Shown here piece after piece: positions 37,001 through 49,000 of a DNA stretch of 64,000 nt (position 1 is the first letter of the stretch; each line of letters opens with the position of its first letter). Position numbers and translations under genes: made by a program. Below the pieces are notes generated by a model. That model did no database searches, was not told the DNA's origin, and was given only the letters and a program-made list of their open reading frames with translations. This stretch comes from Trileptium ribeirensis. Lineage: Eukaryota > Nematoda > Enoplea > Enoplida > Thoracostomopsidae. The DNA lies in NCBI GenBank assembly GCA_030248225.1, contig JASANE010030254.1, forward strand, positions 62,001-126,000, given 5' to 3'.

Positions 37001-40000
37001 CAATCAAATCCCAACCGTGTCCCTGTGTTTTATTGACCAATGGTAGCGATATAAGTACTGAAGTGGTTTGCAGTCCGTCACCCCTGTCGCTCAGGTTTGA
37101 CACACACGCGTACAGAAGAAACAAACCTTAACGCGGCTCGCCGATTCTTATTTGTGGTAAATTGCTGTATTAGCGAAGTGAGTACGACTCGTGCGATCTA
37201 ATAGAAAAAGGAAACTTTTACCTGAAAACAAAACCTTCGATGAACATCCAAAAAATGGAAATCACAAGCGATCCGACGTTAAACGTCTAGGGATTTGTCG
37301 GACTCTAGTGGGGGCCACTGGTTAAATAAATTATAAAGAGTTCATGAAAGTCGAAAAGAAAATTTTACCTAAAACACACTTCCAGGTGGAATGATGATAG
37401 GGAATAGTGGTATGGTCTCTTTGTCCTGAGAGCAGGTGACGGAGCCAACCTCCCTAGGGACCTCAAATGTAGAACCGCTTAGGCTACGAGCGCAATCTGT
37501 CGGGCAAGATCAGAACACATTCTGTGAAGCGCTCCTGCGGCTTGCTAAGCTCCGTATTCTCCTGGGACCGACCCGAATCCGAAATTTGAACCCATTAGGT
37601 CCGCCCTCGAGGTTACGATGGCCGGGGTCGTATGGCATTACGCTGTGGAAGTGCGTAATGCAGCAGCGTCACGTCGGTATTACACATATTCCACGAATTT
37701 AGTTTACCTTGAGAAGTGCTTCCCGAATGCCGCTCTCATATTGATCCATACCTTAATTTCATACTCCAGTGCAAATAATAGTTTTGTCGCTTATGTTAGG
37801 GGTTAGCGAACCCCTTTTTTCTTGCCAGCGTTTATGAGTAAAATTTCATTTACTGTTCGCAGATACTCTTGATATTGCCGCTGTCCTTAGCCAAGAAAGG
37901 CACTCACTTGCTATGGGGTACAACAAACACATATTGTTGAGAGCTTTATTTGTTTTCGATATTTTATTTTACAAAAGGCATTGTTATTATTGAAAAAGCA
38001 TTTTTCTGTTTATAACAAACCAATAAAAATTAAAAAAAACAGTCATCTTTTGAAGCTGATTTTCACCGTGAGAAAAACATAGTTTTCAAAAATTACACTG
38101 TGGGGTTCCGTTTTCCAATCTCCGCTAAGGGAATTTTTTCATATTTTTCTTAAGCTATTGATATATATTACTACTGCAAATTGCCATCATCTATTCATTG
38201 AAAGTGGTATAGTATATAAGAGTTACTACGTATGTGTAACAGCGCCGTTACACTGCTGGATTTCGCACTACCAAGACGCAATGTTTATTCCACCTCGGCT
38301 ATCGTAACCTCGAGGGTGGACCTACAGGATTCATTTTTCTAAGAAGTCCCAAGAAGCTACACAGCTTAGCAAGCAGCAGGAGCGCGTCACAGGATGTGTT
38401 CTGATCCTGCAAGATGGGTTACGTACGTAGCCTACGTGGTACTAGCTTTGAAGTCCTCAGGGAGGTTGGCTCCGTTAACTGCTCACAGGCCATAGAGACC
38501 ACACCACTACTCCCAGTTCTAGTTCCTCCTGGACGTGTCAACCGTCTATTAGTCTTTTATTTATGCCCAGTAGCCCCCACTACCGTCCGACAATCCCTAT
38601 ACGTTTAACATCGCATCATTTCTGCTCAATTGAACTTGAACGTTGGAGCATTTGGGTGGCAAGCGGTTCCTTCTTCGACTTTCTCACGTCAAGTCTAAAC
38701 GCATCTAGTCGATTCGGGCGACTATTTCAACACTGTTTTGTACATGTCGCTACATAGGGCATAAACACAGAAACACAATGGGTTTCAACCATTATTTATT
38801 GACATGGTAATGAATACACATTTTGTAAAGGAATATAGCAATATGGTTATACAATTCGAAATACAGGGTGTCCGCGCATTTCCGGTCATGAATTTCCAGG
38901 ATTTTTTGAGCGAACTTCCAGGATTTTTAAATGCAACAATATTGGTGAAGGGATGAATTTTTAAGCTCTGTAATAACCCTTTTTTCATTTCTAGTACTTG
39001 TTTTTGGATTTCATTGGTCGCGGACACCCTGCGTCATACGATTTTCCTATACGAAAAAAATTACATAAGAAAGTATTATACATATTTTGAACCAGCGTAG
39101 AAAGTTGAACAAGCTATGTACGCATTAAAACTCACTCACTCACTAGTCATAATTGCTTCTTCGTCTAAAGCACAAATAAAATTCAGAATATATAGTTATA
39201 CTCTGGGACCCCGACAGAGTTAATCTGTAGTAACTGAATCAAATGAAATCTGAAAGCAGTAACTACAAACAAAGAAACAATGTTGTGGTTCAAGAGCCTA
39301 TATATATTCTGAAAATAATTATGAATAAATATATATAAATAATATATAAAAGTATGGCTCCTGGCGCTGATGTGGGAAAGTCTGAAAGAAAAAACAAAAG
39401 TTTAACAATTTTTTAAAAAATACAAATTTTGTTGAAAAATGTTTATGAATTTCCAGGATTTTTCTGGCGATTTTTCAGGATTTGCCTCTTTTTACAACTA
39501 CGGCCCTTTCAATTTCCAGGATTTTCCAGGACACGGACACCCGGGAAATAAGAGCATATATCCATAAAGAAACACAATGGGCATATTTACGGTCATATAA
39601 CACGATCAAATGTGACACGGTTCAACTAAAGAGCTTAGGGCAAACCGTGTGACATCGCTCTCTTAATTGAAAGTCCACAGCTGTATTTTCGCCTAATCTC
39701 CTCAATTCTAACGAATATTCCGTCAACGATTAAGCTTATATTACTATACGGGATGCGAGGAAGCGGACAGAGAGCGGTTCGCGCGGCGTAGTTCACCGGG
39801 CGCCAAAGGAAAACTCGTCGCAATGGTATACTACTAATAATAATGAAAAATGCCATTCGGCTTGTTCGGGTACGCTGAAGGCGGCTAAGAAACATGAAAA
39901 GGTTATGCCTAAGGTTGAGATATGCTCCAGTCGGTGCAAAGGGTGAAATGAGGCTCGCCTACACCTATCCTATTCTACGCTAAATCGAATACATTGGCGA

Positions 40001-43000
40001 AGTATACAGGTACTAGGTACATAATACAGTTATACAACGGATAATGACATTGACATCAAAGATAATGGTGAAATACAGTGACAAGGTACGACTCCTAAAT
40101 AGTGCGAGCCAGTAAATTTCGAGGTTAAGTAATTACAAGTACTATCCTACGATTCTAAGGAGTTGTACTGGAGTTACTCATGCGAAGTATTTTCAGCTAA
40201 CAAAGTTTAACTGCTCATGGGTCGCAATTTAGTGTTCCCGGGAATTCATTTATCGTACTCAAGTATATACGCGCAATCATGCAAGGAAATTTTATGCGGC
40301 ATTTTTTGGGATTAGCGGTTTCTGTTATGCGGCTCTGCTCAACTTATCCGATGGCCAGTTCATCGGGACTTAGTATACACAGTGTGACTGGATAAACGTG
40401 CCAACACAGCAAAAGTCAACATGAGTAGCAAGGAACGAAGACGCTGTTACCGAATTTGGAGGGAACGCGGAAGGTAGGGTAGATTTGAAGTGCTATGGTA
40501 GATTTCAGCGGGGTTGCTGATGGTCCTTGCTCGGCAAATGTATATATACACACGACTCATTTGTAACTTAAAAATATCTGGTATATGACAGTTTCAACGG
40601 CTACACTCGTGACCACTGCGAACCAGAAGCATGCAGTGTGGATATACTATTTCTCAGTTTATCGGTCCCGGTGTATGTACATTGAGACCCAAATGCTAAA
40701 TTTTAAGATGATTTTCCAGATTAACATTTAAAAATTTCCGCTAGTTTTGTACACAATGCATAGCTTATAAAACGTGGGGAAACTAATATTTTCTTTTATC
40801 AGCGAAATTTTGGGCAAATTTGTTCAATTTACGGAGGCACTAGATCGAGTCGGATCCAGAGAAAATAAATGGAGGTAGCTAAGCATGTTGCGGTCGTCAG
40901 GTGCCTAGTTTAAACCTAGTTCGGGGGAATCGTTTTCTTAATTCTTAACAAAAAACTTTACATTATGTAAATTTGATACAAAATGGCGAAAATTTATGTA
41001 CAAGTTTTAGTAGCATTTACTGAATTTGCAGCGAATGCGTGATGTTGAATCCGATACAGTGGTGCTGCACTGATGAAACTCAAAAGAGAGGAAAATAAGA
41101 GAAATTGTAACTGTAAATCTAAAGCCGAAACTAAAATGTAACTATGAAAATAAACCTATCCAGCTCTATCATACTGTGTAAATTTGCATAAAAACGTGAT
41201 CGGCTTTTGCTTTGCTCGAGTTTAAATTTATTGTAATTTTTGAACGGGCCGTTACTTCGCAGGACTCAATAACTCAAATGAAAGGTCTAACCTGTCCTCA
41301 TTTGCAAAATAATAACTACCAAAATTCGTGAACGTAATTTTAAGTTATAAACGATTAAACTTTTAGGCTGAGTCGAGCCTCTTTTGGGTCACCGAGCAAA
41401 TGAACCCAGTTGAATCCGTTCAACCTTAAGGTCTGATTTGAAACACCAAATATGTAATCGTAATTCAGCAAAATTTAAACAAAATTCCTTAGGGAATTTT
41501 GAGTTATTCTAAATTTTAGTTCAAAGTGTGTCGTCCCACTTTCGTGTCAAGAGGTTCATGGACCCGGTTGAATATTATTATTAAATTTTAGAGTTGAAAA
41601 ACTGTATCCTTCTGTATAACTCCACAAAATTCCAGGAGGTAATTTTGCTCGAGAAAAGTTTACCGAGCTCGTGTTCCTGATAGCCACTGTTCAGGGTACA
41701 ACTTCGCGAATGTGTAAGTACGATAAAACATTTGTTCAAAATACCGTATCGTGAACTTGATGGCCATTCGCTCACGGTTTCGGGTTTGCAGGATAGGATG
41801 GTCAGGACTACTACGAAAAGAAGTTCGGACAGGGAGGTTCACATCACTACAAATTCCGACTCAGCTAACTATTAGTAATCTCTCTCTATAAGACGTCAAC
41901 GGTTTTCTTTACAGACTTCTCCTTCTCTGACATAAACGCCGTACCGGTCTCCCAACGTACCTCCCTGCCTATACTAACGGATTTTGATCCTGGGTTGTGT
42001 TCTGTGCATCGCTCGTCCTACGATTTGACAAACCAAAAACCAAAACAATGTAAAACAATACAGTAAACTTAAAAGCATCGGAGCCAGTCTGTAACACCGA
42101 CCAAACTCCGTACTGCCAAAGTCGGACTGGACCTGGTAACTTATTCGAGACATCTGACCCCGACTGTCTTTTCAGCCTCCTTGCAATAGGAGACAATTTA
42201 ACTGAAACCGGAGTTACGGCATTTCCTTAATTCAGCCAATAAAATATTAATTTGAGATGGCTACCATAAACCGGTAGCGGTCCCAATCCAATGTAAATTC
42301 TTTTAGATATTAAAATGATTGATTAGCTCATTAATTTTAATGAGCTTGTATGGCAGACCCCAAAATTTAGTTACTTTTCCAGGGTCCCAAACCTTAGTCA
42401 GCAAAATCGTCTCTTTTCGAAAAGATTTGCCCCAATTTCAGAACATCATAATGTCCATGCTTGCTAGCGCCATGAAGCTCTGTCTTATCTCCCAATTTTC
42501 TTACCCAAATTTAATCCTAATTTACATTGTTTTAATTATTATATGAATATTATATATATTTAAACTTTAATATTAATGTTTATTTAATTAATATATTAAT
42601 ATAAATTATTATATTAATTAAATAAACAAGTATGGTAACAAAGTTTATTATTAATTCATGTCTAGACATACATATTAACTAGTCGGTAGTGGAACTACAT
42701 TTGTGAGCGGAGCTTGGGCTGTAGCATTACGAATGTACTCAATTTTATGTTCTTCAAATAACTACATGGCATAGGGCTTTGTCATTTCTAAAAATATTAT
42801 ATTTGAATTCGACCCAAAAAACCCTATAATGGTTTGATCGAATCGATTCTATTTCAATAAATAACACAAATATTGCAAAATTCTCTATTTTAGCTGCATA
42901 AGCTTAACTAACTAGCTAATTACTAATTAACCACGCAAATTTTTTAATCCCAAATATCAGGTGCACACTCTGACATGATAGGCTTTCAAACAAAAAAAAG

Positions 43001-46000
43001 TTTTGTAAAATCGCTTTAGTGGTTCTTGAGATCCGTTTTACCGAACGAACGAACGGACGGACATCGACTTTTTTGGTTACAGACAGAAAATAAAAACGCT
43101 TCGCTCGGCTTCGCCTCGCTCCGCTCAATAATAGTATACTTACATATTAAATTATATTGCTTTATTATTTAATATAATATCTGTAAATTAATAAATTTAT
43201 AATTAAGTCGCCCAATATTTACTTAATAATTTCCACGGGGTTACTGTACCCAAGGTGGGCACGGCGGACTCGTACAAGGCTCAAGTTAAACCATACAATC
43301 CTGGGAACCTAAATAAATATTTGTATACATAACTATAAATTATTAAAATAACAAATTAAGTTTAATTTAGGCAAATAATGCCCATTTTTCGACAGTACGT
43401 CCAGCTATACATTAATAACTCCGTGGATCCTGATTGGAGAAACGCAGAATTCTGTATCAGAAAAGTAAGGTCCTCCCTAACGATTTCTCAATAGTTCTGC
43501 AATGGCAACAGTAAAGGCCCTCAATTCCGCGGATTCGGAATTGACGTTTTACCACCCCTCTTATCAGCTAAAATTTGCCAGTGAAAATGAATATTTTACT
43601 TTAGCACTGCAGTTTTTGGTGTTTTCCATGCAAATGAACACTTGTAAACTAATAGTGTGCCAAATTTACTAATAAATTTCTGAAATTTGCCTTATTTGCT
43701 GTTCGCTGCAGAGAACGGCCATAGCTCGGAGAATTGTTTAACCGACATGGGCGGGTGGGAGGTTTTCCTTAAAATACAAACTTTTCCTATCTACCTTTTC
43801 TCAATCCTATCGCACATGGTCAGGAATGGTAACGTATCCCAAGATACCTCACAAGCTCGGCCAGCCATAATTACATGATAATAATATACAGAACAAGATC
43901 AACGAGACAGTTTAGAATCAATGCAATTACAACAAATATACAGCGAATAATGATACGAGCCGGAAGGTACTACGATGTACCTCACCCAACCGACCGACCA
44001 ATAACAATTTATCAATGTACGCAGAAATCACAATGGTCATGCGAGTTTTGCATGGCCTATATAAGCAAGTGACAACAGAATATGGTAAGGCAATAAAGGC
44101 ATAGTCACGTTCATACAATTATTACAACAATTAGCATGGATACAGTGACAAATTATTCAATAACGACAATAAAAAAGAACAATATAGGGCATACAATAAT
44201 GAAATAATGAATGGTAACGGCACAATAGGGTATACGATAATGGTCTTAGTGGATAATAATAGATAATGGTCATAATGGATAATAATAAAGTATAATAGGT
44301 ATACAGGTAATCAATGGATAAGAGTGGTAGTGCATTGTATACAATCACAGCAATGAATGGTACGGCCATCATGCAATTCATACAGTTATCACAAAGTAAT
44401 ATATGCAGTTATGCTAACAAATACCCTATACCTTTACAAAACGGTGCCATATCCATGGCTACAATTGCTGAACCCTATACACATGCATAGTCGTTCAGGA
44501 AAGGAGCCTATGAGTTCGTTAAAACCCGTTGATTCTGTTGTTAATTTCTGTAGCGATCCTGGGCTAGAAAATCGTTAATGTTGCCTATCTATGGTTCCGT
44601 GGTGGGGATTAATCTGGTTCTAACGATCCAGAATGGATCTGTTACATATGAAACACTTTAGGTTTTAAAGTACCTAAATTACACTTTCCCACAGCCAAAC
44701 AATGACAAATCTAAAATCTTTTTCTATGGCTGGCTTTTACTAACCGGATGCCAGAGAGGCGAGATATGGATAAAAATAGCGCGAAGGCCTCAAACTCGAA
44801 AGTTTGGACTAAAAAGCTGGCTCTAAGTATATACCTAAAATTGAACAAAAGTGGTAATTTCAAGTTTATCAGGTATCCTGGGGGTACCAAGGGATGTCAG
44901 ACGGCCATTGGAGCACAACCATGTGCCGGAGGGATGGGATATAGCTAAACAGTGGGTCAAAAACCGCCAAATTGTAAGTTTGGATAAAAAACCGGGTATA
45001 AATAACTAAAGTTGACCAAAAAGTCGTAATATGATGTTCTTCTGCTATCCTGAATCCGAGATGTGTCATATAGCAATCATAGCTCATGTAGACGCCCGAG
45101 AGGCAGGATATGGTTTAAAAAATCTTAAAAGCCGCCAACTTGCAAGTTTGGACCCATGTCTAAATACCTAAATTTGATCAAAAAGTGCTAATTTGAGGTA
45201 TTTTAGATATTTAGGAGTGCCAGACAGCCATCGGAGCACAACTAGATGCCAGAGAGGCGGTATATTTTTACAAAGTAGCTCAAAGCTCGCCAACTTGTAA
45301 GTTTGAACCAAAAGACCTGGTCTAAATAACTAAAGTTGACCAAACAGTGGTAATATGATGCTCTTCCGGTATCTTGTAGTACCGATTGGTGTCATATAGT
45401 AATCGGAACTCATTTAAACGCCCGAGAGGTGGGATATGGTTAAAAAAGCTTAAAAGCCGCCAACTTGCAAGTTTGGACCCATGTCTAAATACCTAAATTT
45501 GATAAAAAAAGTGCTAATTTGGGATATTTTTTGAGATTTGAGATATCCAGGAGTACCAGACAGCCATCGGAGCACAATTAGGCGGGATATGGCTAAAAAT
45601 TATCCAAAAGGCCACCAAATTCTGTCTCTCCAATAAACCGCACATCTGTTGAGCGTTTTTGAGGTTTTGTGAATCAGAAAACGTCCCGATATTAATACAT
45701 TGCGCTTGGCACATTAAATCAATAAAATTTCGGAAAAATGAAACATTTTTCCAGGGTCTTTATTCCAGAGAACATAGACTAACTTAATTTATCTACACAG
45801 CCTCATGTTCCTGATAAGAAATATAACATCATTGCACGACACAATCTGAGTCCCAAAAATGGAGACCTGGCGAACTGTTGAGAAGCATCTGGAAGAATGC
45901 ACATGGGTCGCAAATCTAAGCACAATGCATTACCTGGCCTTTTCGATTTACACCAATAATACCAGACGTTGTTTCGTACTCGGCAGTAACAAATATTGTT

Positions 46001-49000
46001 TCGCTGGATATCCGATTCATATAAATACACGCTCCTGTTTCAACATCGTACAAGTGGACGTATCCGTATTTAGTTATCATATAAACGATACCATATTTTG
46101 AGCTTGGCTAAAATTTTAATATTATAATCCAGACTTTCATTCAACTGTTTCTTTCATAGTAAGAAAGTGACACTAGTTAGCATGTATGCCCGAAAATCGT
46201 CATGGACCACCAGAGCTTTAACTAATCAGCAGAAATTGTAATCAATATATCATCGCCTTTTTACAGTTTTCATTTCAAGTATATTAGCCATCCTTCATAG
46301 CGTTATCGAGTTTTATGATCAAAATATTCATATAATTTGCATAAATGATAAGTAATAAGCTGTATTGTAAATAACTATAAATATATGAACAATGATTTAT
46401 AGCACTATGAATTACCTTCACGGCCAATTTCTGTGAAAACTCCTTAGACCATTAAGCTAAGACGGAAAAAGACCAACTATAGCTTAACTTGTATAATAAG
46501 TTAGTAATCAAGCGGTTGTTCAGCTAGTCTTGAAGGCGAACGGGCGGACAGCGTACAGTAACCCTTTGCCTAAGACAACGCTTTTTTGAAAATATACTCT
46601 GGTAGAAGGCAAGATATTCACAGTAGGTTACTCAGCAGTACAACACACCAACATGGAACAGATCAATATAGTTATTTAAATAAAGCAATATACCTAAATC
46701 ATTTCAACTATGAAATCTTAAAACCAATTATCATAGAAGAAAAATGCCCTTTACCGTCATAAAAAAGAAACCATACATATTTTTGTTAAAGTATATTTTG
46801 TTGGGTAAATTGTGCTTAATTGGCTGCGGTATAAAGACTTGGTTATGAAAAAACCTAAACAACAATTTGTGCTGACAAAATTAGAATAAACAGAAGCTTT
46901 ACTTACACACGATCTGATTTTGGCAAATTTTTTGTTTGAAAAAAGCGAAATTGTGGCCCTTATGGAAGTTAATTATGGTATTGTGGGACTAGAAAACGAA
47001 AAATCATAGGTAGACCATGATAGATCCAAAAAATATACATGACCTTCCACGACCTCATCTCTGTCACCTAAATAACAATTTGATCATCCAAAACGAAATA
47101 CCGTGAACAGGAGCCGACAGCGAAATTTGGCCATGTTGGAGAAAAGTTACGGTATTATGAGAAGCTGAAAGTGCTAAAATTAAACTTAAGCTATTCGATA
47201 AATATATTTTACTGTCTCCGACTTAGTATCTGTAACCGAAATACCCATTTATCCAATCTGAGGGCTTCAAACAAAAGCTGATAACTAAATTCGGCTATTT
47301 TGGAGTGGGTTAGGATGTATATTAATGTATTATGGGGTGGTTAGAAGAGAAAAAATCCATATTTGAACCTTCCATATGGAAAAAATATATTTGACCTTCT
47401 TGGAGCTAGATATAAACACCGATATGTCTATCCAAACTTAATTTAAGGGCATCAAAGAGGAGCTGAGATGAAAATTTGGCTACTGACAACCGCCATCTGA
47501 TAAAAAATTATGGTTTTTAATCCTTCAAACTACTTCTTCTCCCCGAATTTATATTTACACAAATCAAATTAAGCAAAATATCAAGCAAATAAGACTCCTC
47601 AATACAATTTGAATTTCTACCACAAAGAGGTTTTTATTGGCGGAAAGTGGGGGTGGGCGCCGACTCGCCCGATCCCCCGATCGCTTAAAGTTTTATTTAT
47701 AACAACTATAAAATTTGCAACCCCGCACTTGTTTCAATTTTTGCCAAAATTTAGCTAATTTTTGCTAAAATCTTTTCCCGAATTTTTTATAAAAATTTGT
47801 AGATTTTCCCCAATTTTTGCTAAGATTTTGCACATTTTCCCAATTTTTGCTATGGCTTTGCCCAAATTTTACAAAAATTAGATGTTTGCAAAAATCAAAG
47901 TATTGATCTCTAGTCACAGCCTCTCCTTTGTTAGAGATCACAACTGATCTTGAATTTCTAACCGCTAGTTTTAGAGGTGTACAAAACCCCTGTAAAACCC
48001 AACAAAAATGTGGTTTTTGAATCCAAAAGACCGGGTGTACATATGTTACATTAGGGCTGCTTCACCAATTTTAAGGACATAGCCACGTCAATATAATAAG
48101 AAAAACATGCACAAATAAAATGATGAAAAGCTTTTTCGATATCGAGTTACGTCCCAAAATGTAATAATATTTGAAATCAAAGCCTTATGTTTTATATATC
48201 ATATTTTAGGTCCAATTTTTTGGTAACTCTACAAAATTAGCCATTGAACTCTTGTAGCCACTGGATCAACTAAATCCGTCAATTTACTTTAAGCTTATTG
48301 CGCAACTATTGTGCAAAAGTGCACTGATCGGAAAACATTGCTTGTTTATACCTCAAATCCTTAAAAACATCATAAATATACAGTTGTAGTAGTAAATGAC
48401 AAACTCTAGAATATATTTTTTGAAGTTAAAACAAATAAAATTGTAAGATATGGTTGTGTATATCCTGATTACACAACATATCCCACAATTTTACCTGGAT
48501 ATCCGGATATGGTTACATACATCTTTGCCCATCAATACAGTAGCACAAGCTATGCCCTATACATAATAATTGATATAGCCAAAAAATCATGCTTTTTTAC
48601 CTGCATTGCAACGGGGAAATCATTTTGAGCTTCTGGTGGGAAAAACACGTCCACGGCTTTTTTGGTAAATGCTTGATTGCCGGTGGGTGCAGTACCGACT
48701 TCGATCAAGTGAAGCTGAAAATAAAAAGTAAGTCAATCATCGCCATCCAATAAGATACTAGAAAGTAACCGAACAGTCAATGATCGCTTTTAGTAAATGA
48801 TACGTTTAGTTTCGCTATCAGTAAATTGAAGTCCCGCTGTCGCTCAGCAATCATCTATAGCTTGCCCTCTTCATTATGAACTGGTGGTCTCGGCCATTCA
48901 CCCGCCAACACCGCCTATAAATCCCACGTTCTCCCACTCCTGAAAATGTCCCTTGCTTAATTTTGATTCAGAACAGACAAAAATAAAATGATGGGCACAA

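Larger units (their letters stand above)
18560..37688 (-). mobile_element. LTIR copy B, minus orientation, interrupted by Tigger-2 and two hAT MITEs
   Basis: Reading leftwards from 37688: long inverted repeat (37688-36010); internal region (36000 to 28265) colinear with A 570-5090 and 9703-10250; then, across Tigger-2 (28262-18901), the rest continues (18898 to ~18560). That last part contains GTGGTTCCTCATTTC, one 45-bp unit and GTAACGATCCAGCATGGAT, which match A ~10460 and ~11035. hAT MITEs sit at 30008-31182 and 33367-34538. Removing the insertions leaves about 7.5 kb. The left-hand inverted repeat is missing or too decayed to see. No ORF is conserved with A or C. Confidence 0.75.
38231..44670 (+). 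mobile_element. LTIR copy C, plus orientation, partial
   Basis: Begins TATGTGTAACAGCGCC (38231), the inverted counterpart of the B end. 38231-38850 is the long inverted repeat, with an insertion by small MITEs (38864-39544). The body then follows A: GTACGACTCCTAAATAGTGCG (~40087), the segment at 41000-41290, decayed tandem units (41460-41660), the zone near 42000-42200, the CCGGTCCC/TTTATGGCC region, and finally one 45-bp unit and GATCCAGAATGGATCTGTTA (~44625). It stops about 40 bp into the 3' repeat. The most decayed of the three copies. Confidence 0.7.
17732..45933. other. Clathrin intron 8-9, 28.2 kb, filled by nested transposons
   Basis: Order: 17732-18560, nothing recognised; LTIR-B (~18560-37688, minus) containing Tigger-2, a LINE and three hAT MITEs (one of them inside Tigger-2); a 542-bp spacer; LTIR-C (38231-~44670) with a small MITE; satellite array (44751-45600); about 330 bp of unassigned sequence. 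Donor GTAATG at 45933, acceptor AG at 17732. Confidence 0.85.
46108..48600. other. Clathrin intron 7-8 (2.5 kb)
   Basis: Contains the ~175-bp tandem array (46905-47520), a block of AATTTTTGC repeats (47690-47880) and an imperfect hairpin (48437-48493). No gene. Confidence 0.7.

Noticed and set aside
37436..37702. Frame ([17 protein letters not shown]...) shared by LTIR-A and LTIR-B ends
   Set aside because: The similarity reflects the inverted repeat DNA. Frames start at different codons, the third copy (38231-38680) does not keep it, and substitutions are not concentrated at third positions.
37798..37820. Hairpin plus T run resembling a bacterial intrinsic terminator
   Set aside because: The surroundings are clearly eukaryotic intron DNA; a 7-bp stem before a T tract is expected by chance at this scale.
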